Counted from the first letter of the stretch, positions 42,644 through 52,106 are shown. The stretch is 64,000 nucleotides of DNA from Candidatus Bathyarchaeota archaeon (GCA_025058315.1 JANXET010000004.1:1-64000), one strand, 5' to 3'. The notes: a model not told the origin generated them from the letters alone. Program-made: numbers and translations.

Positions 42644-42826
42644 CTCCTCGACGACTTCGTAGGCGAACTCCAAGCCGAAGACCTCGCACAGATGAAGGGC
42701 ATCAAGGCACCTTCGAGGCATCTACGCAGCTTCCAGCTAAGCATTAAACCCAAAACGCGAGTAAGCAGGATCGACGCACTTAAAGAAATAATTCGCGCTT
42801 GTGGATTAAACCCAGAAGAAACCTAA
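42644..42826 (+). pseudogene. Coding-like fragment, family not recognised
   Basis: The frame is open for 60 codons from a TGA at 42641 to a TAA at 42824. It contains LDDFVGELQAEDLAQMKGIK and ends SRIDALKEIIRACGLNPEET, which looks like the end of a real protein. An ATG lies at 42692. No start signal is visible and the flanks are decayed. It might be the tail of a mobile-element protein; this is a guess. Confidence 0.3.
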
Positions 42827-42845
42827 CCAAAGAAGCCTTAACACG

Positions 42846-42966
42846 CTGGTTCCGATCTATGGATGAGTGCACCCTTGAGCGAACCTACCATTTCCTGAGG
42901 CGCCACATCTGGAGGTGCTTTGTCATCGGAAGCTTAAGTCCGAAGGCACCCTGGTGGCATAGCTTG
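42846..42966 (-). pseudogene. Fragment of a second TFB gene with internal TAG
   Basis: On the minus strand the translation reads GAFGLKLP, then HLQMWRLRKW, a TAG at 42885-42887, and VRSRVHSSIDRN. The intact TFB has DAFGRKLP, RLQMWRLRKWQIRSRVHSSIDRN at the matching place, here trimmed to the segment around the first cyclin repeat boundary. The TAG falls where the intact gene has a glutamine codon. Nothing of the zinc ribbon or second cyclin repeat is left. It is a decayed duplicate. Confidence 0.7.
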
Positions 42967-43087
42967 AGAGTTTTTAACATTCAATTAGCTTAACAATCAT
43001 GTTACAAGACACGGCTCTGAAGGATAGTTTACGAATAACTACATTAAAGAAAAATGAAATTTACCGGCATCTAGTCATTATTGGTGA

Positions 43088-43360
43088 ATGGTTATGCCGT
43101 ACATTAAAAAGGATGAGAGGGCTGAGTTGGATAAAATCGCAGATCAGATTTCGGCTTTGATGGAGAAGCTTCCAGACAAGGACAGGGACGGGTGCCTAAA
43201 CTACTTGTTTACTAAGACTTTGAAAGCCATCTACAGGCCTTCGTACCTTAACTACGAGCGGGTTATGGGCTTGCTGGAATGTATACAGCATGAATTTTAT
43301 AGGAGATGGATAGCCCCATACGAGGAATCGAAGATGAGGGAACATGGGGATGTAGAATAA
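43088..43360 (+). CDS. Conserved small hypothetical protein (DUF6899-like)
   Basis: The 90-residue protein reads MVMPYIKKDERAELDKIADQ, then LPDKDRDGCLNYLFTKTLK, RPSYLNYERVMGLLECIQHE and FYRRWIAPYEESKM. This pattern recurs in small proteins from viruses, plasmids and archaea annotated as DUF6899; the function is unknown. Both ATGs (43088, 43094) are plausible starts. It is isolated downstream of the decayed region and convergent with the HtrA-like gene. Confidence 0.75.
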   Translation: MVMPYIKKDERAELDKIADQISALMEKLPDKDRDGCLNYLFTKTLKAIYRPSYLNYERVMGLLECIQHEFYRRWIAPYEESKMREHGDVE

Positions 43361-43377
43361 TCCATCAGAATCATTTC

Positions 43378-44310
43378 CTAAGGACTCTTCGCCAACAGCA
43401 CCGTCAACGTGTACCGTACGCCTCTCCGGTAAATTGTTATTTGAACCTTTTCACCAGCCTTTCTTCTGTATATTTCGCTTAGAAGCTTCTCAATTTTGGC
43501 CACTGGAACATCATCTATTGCCACAATCACATCGCCCGGCTCTATTCCCGCCTCCTGAGCTGGGCTTCCATCCACGACCCTTGTTACTAGGACACCCTCA
43601 TCAACGGGAATACCATAATAGTTCGAGATTCCCCGTGAAAGGTTCAATCCCATTATGCCAAGCCAAGGTCTCGTGTGGAAACCTATGGCCATTATTTCGT
43701 TTGCGCAGGTCCTTGCAAGGTTTATGGGTATCGCGAACCCAATGCCATGCGCATAGGGTATTATGGCAGTGTTTATAGCTACAACATAGCCACTGGTGTC
43801 CACAAGTGGGCCGCCGCTGTTGCCAGGGTTTATGGCAGCGTCCGTCTGAATAAGGTTCTCTAGGAGTATATTTTGAGACTCAATCGTCCTGTTCAGAGCG
43901 CTTACTACACCAGAGGTCACTGTGGGGCCGCCTGCTAGGCCGAATGGATTACCTATTGCGTAAACCCGTTGTCCAATCCTAAGCTTATCGGAATCTCCGA
44001 GCTCAGCGTATGGTAAACCCTTCCGGTCAACCTTCACCACCGCCATGTCGTGGACTGAGCAGGCGCCTACGATGCGGCCATCCAGCACCTCACCATTCCA
44101 GAGGGTTACAGTTATTTGTTCAGCACCTTCAATCACATGATTGTTTGTTAGAATGTAACCTTCACCGTCAATTATTGTCCCTGAACCCATACCCTTAACT
44201 GGGAGAATTTGATAAAAGAGGCCGTGGACAAGCCTCACAGTGCTAACGTTCACAACGCATTTGCTTACTCTTTCAATGACATTCAAAACTTCTTCATCTT
44301 TATAGCTCAA
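43378..44310 (-). CDS. HtrA/DegP-like serine protease with one PDZ domain
   Basis: The 310-residue protein has the trypsin-fold triad H58 (LTNNHVIEGA), D88 (VHDMAVVKV) and S165 (NPGNSGGPLV). A single PDZ domain spans about 215-308 (VVDGSPAQEAGIEPGDVIVA). It degrades or refolds damaged proteins. There is no signal peptide or membrane helix at the N-terminus (MSYKDEEVLNVIERVSKCVV), so it is probably cytoplasmic, unlike bacterial DegP. It is 26 bases downstream of the MFS transporter gene on the same strand. Confidence 0.92.
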   Translation of the reverse strand: MSYKDEEVLNVIERVSKCVVNVSTVRLVHGLFYQILPVKGMGSGTIIDGEGYILTNNHVIEGAEQITVTLWNGEVLDGRIVGACSVHDMAVVKVDRKGLPYAELGDSDKLRIGQRVYAIGNPFGLAGGPTVTSGVVSALNRTIESQNILLENLIQTDAAINPGNSGGPLVDTSGYVVAINTAIIPYAHGIGFAIPINLARTCANEIMAIGFHTRPWLGIMGLNLSRGISNYYGIPVDEGVLVTRVVDGSPAQEAGIEPGDVIVAIDDVPVAKIEKLLSEIYRRKAGEKVQITIYRRGVRYTLTVLLAKSP

Positions 44311-44336
44311 ACGGTTACACCTCTACATCATAATTG

Positions 44337-45545
44337 CTAAACACTAATGTCTTCTGCTTTTTGCCTTTTAAAGTGAGCGTTAAGAAGCAAGGCAACTGCA
44401 ACCATCTGCGTGGTAAGAACATACATGACCACCGCGTAATAGGGCACATCAAGCGTCGCCATAAGCCCATAAACCACTCCGCTTGCCAACAGCCCCACTC
44501 CATAAGCCGTGTTGAATATGCCATAAGCTGTCCCCCTTGTAGAGGAGTAAGTAAACTCTGAGACCGCAGCACGATAAACTGACTCCTGCATCCCAACGAC
44601 TATGCCGAGAAATACTGCAGCAGCTGTAAGCATGGCAAGGCTTGCGTCTGCCATTGCAAGCAAAGGCGCAATAACCGACAGGGCAAAAGGTAAAATCAGA
44701 ATCTTTATTCTAAGCCTATCATAGGCGTAACCTGAGAGCAGCGCTGCTGGAGCATCAACAAGCATCATTACAGTGTAGATTAGAGGCGGAATCCAACGGC
44801 TCTCAAGCGGGACTATAGCGTTAACCTTGTACAGAATTAGCCCGTATGGAATTAAACCTATGGTGTTTAGAACAACAGCCAACGTGTATATGTAAAAGGG
44901 CTTTTCAAACCTTACATTCTTAATTTTGCCAATACGCGTTTCCCCAGGCTCTGAAGACTTTCCAATTCTAGCGTAGGCAAGTCCTAAAACTATTAGGAGA
45001 ACAATGAAGGGAAAGAATAAAACATGAAAGGTCAGGCGGTAATCCCCTCCACTATAGAACATTACGCTGGTGACGAGAAGAGGCCCTAAGACCGCGCCTA
45101 TCTGGTCTAAGAATTCATGTATTCCAAAGGCTTTACCGGCGCCGCCTAAATCCATGCCTATAACGGAGATTATGGCATCTCTAGATGGGGCCCTTAAGGC
45201 TTTTCCCATCCTCTCAAGCAGGATCAGTATTATTGCGGATTCCCAAGCATATGAAAAACCCAGCAAAGGGATGGATATTATTAAACCATACCCGAGAAGC
45301 ATAAAGAACCAGTATGCCCGCGTGGCGTCTGATAATACTCCACTTATAAGTCGGAGGGCATAGCCTAAAAATTCTCCGAGCTGACCTGCAAACACCACCA
45401 CAAAGGCTGATGCCCCTAGAAAGGCAAGATACCCGGGCACGAGACCTTTAGAGCCCTCATATACCACATCACCCATTAAGCTTACAATGCCCAGAAGGAT
45501 TATAGCAATATAGGCCTTTCCAGCTTTAGGTGTATAGCTTTTCAT
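44337..45545 (-). CDS. MFS transporter
   Basis: The 402-residue protein has 12 predicted helices. The segment LRLISGVLSDATRAYW after helix 2 and LERMGKALRAPSRDAIIS after helix 4 are the typical conserved loops; the latter (GKALRAPSRD) is characteristic of a subgroup of efflux-type facilitators in archaea and bacteria. The second half contains YAYDRLRIKI, the repeated loop. Substrate unknown. It precedes the HtrA-like gene on the minus strand. Confidence 0.87.
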   Translation of the reverse strand: MKSYTPKAGKAYIAIILLGIVSLMGDVVYEGSKGLVPGYLAFLGASAFVVVFAGQLGEFLGYALRLISGVLSDATRAYWFFMLLGYGLIISIPLLGFSYAWESAIILILLERMGKALRAPSRDAIISVIGMDLGGAGKAFGIHEFLDQIGAVLGPLLVTSVMFYSGGDYRLTFHVLFFPFIVLLIVLGLAYARIGKSSEPGETRIGKIKNVRFEKPFYIYTLAVVLNTIGLIPYGLILYKVNAIVPLESRWIPPLIYTVMMLVDAPAALLSGYAYDRLRIKILILPFALSVIAPLLAMADASLAMLTAAAVFLGIVVGMQESVYRAAVSEFTYSSTRGTAYGIFNTAYGVGLLASGVVYGLMATLDVPYYAVVMYVLTTQMVAVALLLNAHFKRQKAEDISV

Positions 45546-45711
45546 AACAGGGCTCCAGTAAACACCTAACCACTGAGAACCGCTATATAAGCTTGAAGTT
45601 AACCTTAACCAAGCTAGCTGAATGATGAAGAATAAAGCGAGGCTTTAATGGATAAAGCTTTTATTTATGGCGTTAAGTTTACTTTGGCAACAATTCGAAA
45701 GAGGATTTAAA

Positions 45712-46413
45712 TTGGCCTTGCAGAAGGGCGATTTCATACTCATAGACTACGTTGCAAAGGTTAAAGAGACTGAGGAGGTTTTCGACACTACATTAGAAGA
45801 TGTAGCCAAAAAAGAGCGTCTATACAAGGAAGGCGAAATATTTGAGCCAAAACTGGTTATAGTGGGAGAAGGATGGGTTCTAAAGGCTCTAGACGAAGCT
45901 CTAACAACAATGGATGTGGGAAAACCGACCACCGTTGAGATACCGCCTGAAAAAGCCTTTGGACCCAGAGACCCGGAAAAAGTCAAGAGAGTTCCATTGA
46001 AGCAGCTAACATCGAGGGGGATAACCCCAGCTATTGGAATGCGTCTGGAGTATGATGGAAAAATAGCAATAGTTAGATCCATAGGAGCTGGGCGCGTCCT
46101 ACTCGACTTTAACCCACCATTAGCTGGAAAGACGCTGCTATATGAAGTCACAGTCAAGAAAAAGCTTGAGACGCAAGAAGATAAAATAGCTGCGCTCATA
46201 CACCGCAGAATCCCAAGCATTGAAGCTGAGAAATTCAAATTCAAAGTGGAGAACAACACCCTTACAATTGAAGTGCCTGAGGAAGCCTTTTACCTAGAAG
46301 GAATCCAGGTTGCGAAAAGAGGCATAGCCATTGACATCCAAAAGTTCTTCCCGGAAATCACTGCAGTCAAATTCATGGAAACCTTCAAAGCCCCTGAACC
46401 TAAAACCAAGTGA
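45712..46413 (+). CDS. FKBP-type peptidyl-prolyl isomerase (SlyD-like, long archaeal form)
   Basis: The protein of about 233 residues opens with QKGDFILIDYVAKVKETEEV, then has the FKBP fold with the insert-in-flap domain typical of archaeal SlyD-like enzymes (IPPEKAFGPRDPEKVKRVPL, GMRLEYDGKIAIVRSIGAGR, LAGKTLLYEVTVKK). A C-terminal extension of about 80 residues is seen in long archaeal FKBPs. It assists protein folding in the cytoplasm. TTG 45712 is preferred, since the family begins there and GAGG precedes it; ATG 45667 would add 15 unrelated residues. Confidence 0.93.
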   Translation: MALQKGDFILIDYVAKVKETEEVFDTTLEDVAKKERLYKEGEIFEPKLVIVGEGWVLKALDEALTTMDVGKPTTVEIPPEKAFGPRDPEKVKRVPLKQLTSRGITPAIGMRLEYDGKIAIVRSIGAGRVLLDFNPPLAGKTLLYEVTVKKKLETQEDKIAALIHRRIPSIEAEKFKFKVENNTLTIEVPEEAFYLEGIQVAKRGIAIDIQKFFPEITAVKFMETFKAPEPKTK

Positions 46414-46419
46414 GAACCG

Positions 46420-47481
46420 CTAAATAACCCCTGTAGTCTCTGCAACTCTTTTGCAGTCCTCAAGGCTTAGGTTTAACTTATTGAGAATCGTGTACCGTTC
46501 CGGCCTTATGGAAGACGCCGTGAACAGGGCCTTAACAACCTCTTCCCCCGTCAACCCGAGCTCCTGAGCTGTGGTAGGCACCCTGAGAGTTTCCAACACT
46601 GCTCTTATGTGTTTCCATTTTGCCCCATGTAAATAAGCCATCATTATCGTTCCTATGCCAACACTTTCACCGTGAAGGGCGCAATTCGGCTTCATCATGT
46701 CTAAGGCGTGGCCGAAGAGGTGCTCAGACCCGCTGCATGGGCGGCTACTGCCAGCAATACTCATGGCTACTCCACAGCTTATTAACGCCTCTAAAAGCAC
46801 ACGCAGCCCCTCCTCGCTTCCAGAACCTATCAGTTTTGCGTTCTGCATTACGAGCTTTGCGCTCATTAAGGCGAGGCTGGCTGCATACTCTCCATAATAC
46901 TCGTTATTGTCTATATGGGATAATCTCCAATCCCTGACGGCGGTGAACTTTGCGATGACGTCTCCGCATCCGCTTGCTATCAAACGGCGTGGTGCACGCC
47001 TTATGATTTCCGTATCGGCGATTATGGCTATTGGAGCTTGAGCCTTAACTGAAAAGGGCTCTTTTAAACCCTTAACAGACGACAGTGGGCTTGAGATTCC
47101 ATCATGAGACGCTGTTGTTGGAATGCTGATGAATGGTATACCCAACCTTGCAGAGCTCAACTTGGCAACATCAATCTTGGTTCCGCCGCCTACGCCGAAA
47201 ACAATCTGAGGCTTGAGAAGCTTAATTTTCTCCTCAACCATTTCAACGTCCTTCATGGTTGCAGATTCAACGATAAAGGTTTCAGCAGAAATACCCCCAT
47301 CCTCAAGATAATCCTTAACAACCTTCCCTGCAACATCAAATGTTCTGGAGCCAGTTATTATTAGGGCGGAATCCGTGAATCCAAGCCTATAAGAGACCTT
47401 TGTAACCTGCTCTATAACGCCTTCACCCACGATAACCTCGCGGGGAAGCTGCATCCAATGATGCTTTAAAGGCAAACACAA
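46420..47481 (-). CDS. egsA: sn-Glycerol-1-phosphate dehydrogenase
   Basis: This 353-residue enzyme makes glycerol-1-phosphate from dihydroxyacetone phosphate, setting the stereochemistry of archaeal lipids. It has the NAD(P) loop FGVGGGTKIDVAK near 96-108, SIPTTASHDGISSPLSS, DVIAKFTAVRDW with an Asp zinc ligand, and the zinc histidines in GSEHLFGHALD and HGESVGIG. Together these distinguish it from glycerol dehydrogenases. The start may be the internal ATG ten codons in (MQLPREVIVGEGV). It converges on the FKBP gene. Confidence 0.95.
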   Translation of the reverse strand: MCLPLKHHWMQLPREVIVGEGVIEQVTKVSYRLGFTDSALIITGSRTFDVAGKVVKDYLEDGGISAETFIVESATMKDVEMVEEKIKLLKPQIVFGVGGGTKIDVAKLSSARLGIPFISIPTTASHDGISSPLSSVKGLKEPFSVKAQAPIAIIADTEIIRRAPRRLIASGCGDVIAKFTAVRDWRLSHIDNNEYYGEYAASLALMSAKLVMQNAKLIGSGSEEGLRVLLEALISCGVAMSIAGSSRPCSGSEHLFGHALDMMKPNCALHGESVGIGTIMMAYLHGAKWKHIRAVLETLRVPTTAQELGLTGEEVVKALFTASSIRPERYTILNKLNLSLEDCKRVAETTGVI

Positions 47482-47646
47482 CCCACTATCGCTTGCTTAT
47501 TACATTCTACTAGTATAGACCCCTTAAAATTTCTTTTTCAGACATGACCTGCACATTCTACGAGGCGAAGATATTAAACTTTGATTAAACTTAGATTGCA
47601 AAAAATTTATTAATTTAATGGATGGTTAATCCATCCTGTGAGCTTC

Positions 47647-48846
47647 ATGGATAAAACAACGGTAGCAGCAATCACAATACTTCTAATTCTAGTTGCAGTC
47701 GCCGCCTCCCTAGCCGTCCATTACTTCTACATACAACCAGAAGAGGAAACGGGAGAATTAGGAGTGGAACATGAAAGCCCACCAGTAAGCAGCCATGCAA
47801 ACGAAAGCACAGGAGAAAAACCTCCAAACCAACCATTAATCAACATTTCAAGTCCACAGTCAATCAACATGCCGATTCTTCAAGAAATGGGAGAGCTCAG
47901 AACTATCACCCTTTTAGATAATGCTGGAAGAAACATAACGGTGACCGTTCCAGTCCAACGCATCGTCGTTCTGAATAATGGTTTAACTGAAATGCTATGC
48001 GCCCTTGGAGCCCAGAACAAAATTATAGGCAGAGACGCTACATCGACAATGCCGCCGTCCATACGGAGTGTGCCTGTAGTGGCTGAGAATTCCTATCAAC
48101 CAAATGTTGAGGTAATCCTGGAATTGAAACCTGACATAATATTCGCTGATTCTATGCTTGTGTACAACAAAGTAGCCATGCAGCAACTTGAAAGTGCAGG
48201 CGTACCCATATTCATATCAGACCCGACAGACCCGACACCCACCCCAAGATCCAACATTACTGTCGTAGACTTTACATGCAGTTTGTTAATGAAAATGGCT
48301 GTGATTGTGGGCGGTGAGGAAAAAGCAGAAGAGTATACCCAATTCGCCCAGCACTACAACAACCTCGTTAAGCAACGCTTAGCCAACTTACCTGACTGCA
48401 AAAGGCCGAAAGTTATGTGGGAATGGTACAGGCCCTACTATACATTCATTTCACCGGCGATATATCATGCTGGCGGGGTAAACATCGCTGAAAACATGAC
48501 GGTTTACGCGCCTATTATGAGCCCTGAGTTCGTGGTGGAGCAGAACCCTCAAGTAATTATTCGAATGATTAGCAGTCCATCGCATGATTTAAAGGAATTC
48601 AAGGAGCTTTGGAATGAAATAATGAACCGCCCTGAGCTTCAAAACGTAGATGCCATCAAAAAAGGGAGGGTGTATATCTGCGACTGGAAACTTAGAAATG
48701 GCATTTGCAGCGTGGTGGGTTACTTGTACTTCGCAAAATGGGTTCAGCCTGAACTCTTTGAGGATGTGGATCCTGCGAAAGTTATGGCTGAAATATATCA
48801 AAGGTTTTTCGGAGTACACGTTGAAGGAACATTTGTGTATCCATAA
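47647..48846 (+). CDS. ABC transporter substrate-binding protein (cobalamin/siderophore class)
   Basis: The protein of about 399 residues begins with one hydrophobic anchor (about 5-27) and a Glu/Pro/Ser-rich linker. A BtuF/FhuD-like binding domain follows: ITVTVPVQRIVVLNNGLTEM, LGAQNKIIGRD, LKPDIIFADSMLVYNKVAMQ and WEWYRPYYTFISPAIYHAGG. It would capture corrinoid, heme or ferric chelates outside the membrane. No permease or ATPase gene is adjacent, so it must work with a transporter encoded elsewhere. The GTG at 47638 is an alternative start. Confidence 0.88.
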   Translation: MDKTTVAAITILLILVAVAASLAVHYFYIQPEEETGELGVEHESPPVSSHANESTGEKPPNQPLINISSPQSINMPILQEMGELRTITLLDNAGRNITVTVPVQRIVVLNNGLTEMLCALGAQNKIIGRDATSTMPPSIRSVPVVAENSYQPNVEVILELKPDIIFADSMLVYNKVAMQQLESAGVPIFISDPTDPTPTPRSNITVVDFTCSLLMKMAVIVGGEEKAEEYTQFAQHYNNLVKQRLANLPDCKRPKVMWEWYRPYYTFISPAIYHAGGVNIAENMTVYAPIMSPEFVVEQNPQVIIRMISSPSHDLKEFKELWNEIMNRPELQNVDAIKKGRVYICDWKLRNGICSVVGYLYFAKWVQPELFEDVDPAKVMAEIYQRFFGVHVEGTFVYP

Positions 48847-48997
48847 CTGTCACGGTAGCACCTCACTTTTCTATTCAGCATCACCAACCACCATTAATTA
48901 ACACCATAAACTTAATAAGAGCCATGGCTAAGATTACATGGTGCTGCTTTACTCTTGCATAATTAATGGAACGTTTAGGTTTTGGGAGAAATGCGAC

Positions 48998-49636
48998 ATG
49001 GCGACAAAGGACATGATTAACCAATATGCCTTAAAGGGAACAACTACCGTAGGCGTCGTCTGTAAGGACGGGGTAATCCTGGCTTCGGACACGCGGGTAA
49101 CCATGGGCTATTTCGTCGCTCATAAGCATGGGAAAAAGATATACAAGATCGACGACCACATAGCCATGACTATTGCTGGAACAGTTGCCGATGCCCAGAG
49201 AACCGTAGACATATTGACGGCGAATGCGCAACTCTATAGAATAAGCAAGGGGAGACCTATGCCGATCAACTCAGCGGCGAGGCTTGTTGCAAATCTTCTG
49301 TTTTCAACAAGGTATGTGCCGCTTCTAACTCAGGTTCTAGTCGGAGGAGTTGATGACACTGGTCCTCATGTGTTCTCTATAGATCCCTTCGGAAGCCTAA
49401 CTGAGGAGAAATGCGTCGCCACTGGATCTGGTTCTCCAATAGCCTACGGTGTTCTTGAGGACAAATTTAAGGAAGGCATGACTGTTGATGAGGCTTTGCC
49501 AATCATTGTTAGGGCGGTGAATTCAGCTATGAAACGGGACACGGCAAGCGGTGACAACTTTAACGTAGCAGTAATCGACGGTAAAGGGTACAGGGAGTTG
49601 ACGGAAGAGGAGAAAAGGCGTCTTCTAGAAGATTAG
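48998..49636 (+). CDS. psmB: Proteasome beta subunit
   Basis: The mature enzyme begins at T15 after a short propeptide ending in KG (ALKGTTTVGV). The catalytic set shows T15, D31 (SDTRVT) and K47-type lysine (KHGKKIYKI), followed by the GTVADAQ motif. This subunit forms the inner rings of the 20S proteasome. ATG 48998 is chosen because it gives the family's usual propeptide; the frame upstream to 48938 adds an unrelated hydrophobic stretch. The KH/beta-CASP nuclease gene follows by 12 bases, a conserved archaeal gene pair. Confidence 0.95.
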   Translation: MATKDMINQYALKGTTTVGVVCKDGVILASDTRVTMGYFVAHKHGKKIYKIDDHIAMTIAGTVADAQRTVDILTANAQLYRISKGRPMPINSAARLVANLLFSTRYVPLLTQVLVGGVDDTGPHVFSIDPFGSLTEEKCVATGSGSPIAYGVLEDKFKEGMTVDEALPIIVRAVNSAMKRDTASGDNFNVAVIDGKGYRELTEEEKRRLLED

Positions 49637-49648
49637 GGAGTTTAGGAG

Positions 49649-51568
49649 TTGCCTGTAAATTCTGAAAGAGACAAGATAGAAATAAGCCAATACATACTTG
49701 AGAACGTGCCCAAAGAGGCAGAGGTAACCAGAGTAGAATATGAAGGGCCAATGCTCGCGATATACGCAAAAAGACCTGAGGTCATGATTGAACAGAGCAG
49801 TTTAATCGCCGATATAGTTAACGTGATAAGAAAGAGGATCGTTGTACGTTCAGACCCATCCGTAAGGCTGCTTGAAAAGGAAGCTGAAAAAATAGCGCGA
49901 GAACTTATACCGCAGGAAGCTGAAGTGACGGATATAAACTTTGACCCTAGCCTTGGCGAAATCATAATTGAAGCTAAGAAGCCGGGGCTTGTTATAGGTA
50001 AAAACGGCGCAATCCTCCAAGAGATTATAAAGAGAACTAAATGGCGGCCGAATGTGCTTAGAAGTCCACCTCTACGCTCCAAGATCATAGCGCATATGCG
50101 TCATTTTCTACATGCCGAAAGCAAAGAAAGGGAGAGAATCCTCCGTACATTCGGCGAAAGAATCTTCAGGCCAAGAGTGTTTGAAATCGGCGACATAAGA
50201 ATAACGACGTTGGGCGGAGTCCAGGAAGTCGGTAGATCTGCATTCCTGGTTCAAACAAGAGAAAGCAGTGTACTCTTGGATTGCGGCATAAACCCAGGAT
50301 CATCTAAGCCCTTCGAAGCTTTTCCAAGACTGGATCATCCAGCGTTTGAAATCGACTCATTAGATGCTGTGGTAATAAGCCATGCACATTTAGACCACTG
50401 CGGGCTTGTTCCATTCCTGTTCAAATATGGCTATGATGGACCTGTATATTGTTCCGCCCCAACCTCAAGCCTCATGACCCTGCTTCAACTTGACTATTTG
50501 GATGTGGCAAGCAAACAGGGAATAATACCGCCTTACGATCAGAAGGATGTACGTGAATGCGTCTTACACACAATACCATTAAGATATGGTGTTGTTACGG
50601 ATATAGCTCCGGACATTCGCTTAACGCTGCATAACGCTGGACACATACTTGGGTCAGCATTAGTTCACCTACACGTAGGTGAGGGACTGCATAACATTGT
50701 CTACTCCGGCGATTATAAAAGCGTGCGGACAATGCTTCTTGAACCAGCAGTTTTAACCTTCCCAAGGGTTGAAACCTTCATCACTGAGAGCACTTATGGA
50801 GGCGCAGAGGATATTATGCCCACTAGAAACGAAGCGGAGGAGCGGCTGGCAAGGATAATAAACGAAACTTTGGAGAAGCGTGGGAAGATTTTGATACCTG
50901 TACCGGCTGTAGGCAGAGCGCAGGAGATAATGCTCATTTTAAACGATTACATGAAGCAGGGATTGATTAAAGAGGCGCCGGTATTTATAGAAGGAATGAT
51001 TTCAGAAGCCACTGCCATACATACGGCCTACCCGGAATATTTAGGCAAGGAAGTGCGTAACAGCATCCTACATGATGGAGTCAACCCATTCGAATCAGAA
51101 TACTTCACAATAGTTGAGCATCCAAGCGAGAGGCAGAACATTATCGGAGGCGAGCCCTGCATTGTTTTAGCCACATCAGGCATGCTTGAAGGCGGCCCAG
51201 TCATGGAATACTTTAAGAATTTCGCGGAGGACGAAAGGAACACGATAATATTCGTGAGCTACCAGATTGAGGGCACCCTTGGAAGAAGAGTGCAGAAGGG
51301 TATAAACGAGGTTACACTAATTGAAAGTGATGGTAAGCTTGCCGTCGTGAAGGTTAAAATGCGCGTGGAATCCATAGAAGGGTTCTCAGGGCACTCTGAC
51401 AGGAGACAGATAATCAATTACCTTAGCAATCTTAAACCGAGACCGGAACGGATAATAGTTTGCCATGGTGAAAAGGCGAAAATTGCAAGCATGGCAAGCT
51501 TCATCGAGAAGAAGCTTAGAATACCGACGCTTTTCCCGTCAGTTATGGAGACCATTAGGCTGTTGTAG
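49649..51568 (+). CDS. KH-domain beta-CASP ribonuclease, transcription termination factor (aCPSF1/FttA)
   Basis: This 639-residue protein is the archaeal homologue of CPSF73. The N-terminus has two KH-type RNA-binding domains (about 1-150; GLVIGKNGAILQEII). The metallo-beta-lactamase part has SHAHLDHCG near 248-256 and later HNAGHILGSA and YSGDYK. The beta-CASP part includes ITESTYGG, LATSGMLEGGP and FSGHSDRRQI. It cleaves nascent RNA at U-rich ends and releases RNA polymerase. The start is a TTG with GGAG just before it, 12 bases after the proteasome gene. Confidence 0.96.
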   Translation: MPVNSERDKIEISQYILENVPKEAEVTRVEYEGPMLAIYAKRPEVMIEQSSLIADIVNVIRKRIVVRSDPSVRLLEKEAEKIARELIPQEAEVTDINFDPSLGEIIIEAKKPGLVIGKNGAILQEIIKRTKWRPNVLRSPPLRSKIIAHMRHFLHAESKERERILRTFGERIFRPRVFEIGDIRITTLGGVQEVGRSAFLVQTRESSVLLDCGINPGSSKPFEAFPRLDHPAFEIDSLDAVVISHAHLDHCGLVPFLFKYGYDGPVYCSAPTSSLMTLLQLDYLDVASKQGIIPPYDQKDVRECVLHTIPLRYGVVTDIAPDIRLTLHNAGHILGSALVHLHVGEGLHNIVYSGDYKSVRTMLLEPAVLTFPRVETFITESTYGGAEDIMPTRNEAEERLARIINETLEKRGKILIPVPAVGRAQEIMLILNDYMKQGLIKEAPVFIEGMISEATAIHTAYPEYLGKEVRNSILHDGVNPFESEYFTIVEHPSERQNIIGGEPCIVLATSGMLEGGPVMEYFKNFAEDERNTIIFVSYQIEGTLGRRVQKGINEVTLIESDGKLAVVKVKMRVESIEGFSGHSDRRQIINYLSNLKPRPERIIVCHGEKAKIASMASFIEKKLRIPTLFPSVMETIRLL

Positions 51569-51923
51569 GTATAGGCTCACTTACAGAGGAAACCTTTTCC
51601 CTCCAAATTCTAACGTTTGATGGACAGACTACTACCCGCTCCTCTCCGAGGCGCGCAATATCTCCGCCGATGGCCTCAACAAACTCGCAAAGCTCATTAA
51701 CAGCCCGCTTAACATCATCAATGTTTTTGTTGGCTAGCGGGGTAATCTTTAGGATCACTATTTTGCCGGAGCGCACTTCATTCTTGACAACTTCAACATC
51801 GGCAAGATCCCGTAGAGGCATAGCCCTTAAGAAAATCTTTAATTCAGCCGCCTTAACATCATCCCTAACTGGCTTTACATCCTCCCTTTTACCCCTTCGG
51901 AAGGGGTTTATCAGATTGGGCAA
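51555..51923 (-). CDS. sepF: Archaeal SepF (cell division protein)
   Basis: The 122-residue protein matches archaeal SepF: a short N-terminal membrane-targeting helix (MPNLINPFRRGKRED), then a compact alpha/beta domain with LKIFLRAMPLRDLADVEVVK, IVILKITPLANKNIDDVKRA and GGDIARLGEERVVVCPSNV. SepF anchors FtsZ to the membrane in archaea with FtsZ-based division. No ftsZ gene is in the window. Its 3' end overlaps the nuclease gene's end by 14 bases (convergent). Confidence 0.9.
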   Translation of the reverse strand: MPNLINPFRRGKREDVKPVRDDVKAAELKIFLRAMPLRDLADVEVVKNEVRSGKIVILKITPLANKNIDDVKRAVNELCEFVEAIGGDIARLGEERVVVCPSNVRIWREKVSSVSEPIPTTA

Positions 51924-52106
51924 AGCAGCTCCTCTCTTGATATATTCTTTATTTTAACCTCCAAAGAGTTAAGCCTTTCTTTTCAGACGCTTTTCTTGAA
52001 TCAGACACTTAACCAGCCATCGTTAAGAATTTATGAATCTAAAATTTTTATTCAGCATATTTTGCAATTTTTGTTTATTTTTCACCAGCCGTGTAGACTT
52101 AATCCA

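Larger units (their letters stand above)
42414..43087. other. Region of decayed gene fragments between tRNA-Gln and 43088
   Basis: These 674 bases have no intact gene. They contain a short plus-strand coding-like frame (42644-42826) and an inverted TFB remnant (42846-42966). The rest is AT-rich with scattered stops. Position immediately after a tRNA is typical for past insertions, but I find no integrase and no repeat of the tRNA 3' end. Confidence 0.5.

Noticed and set aside
42414-43087. Integrated element with tRNA-Gln attachment site
   Set aside because: No integrase and no repeat of the tRNA 3' end could be found within the window.
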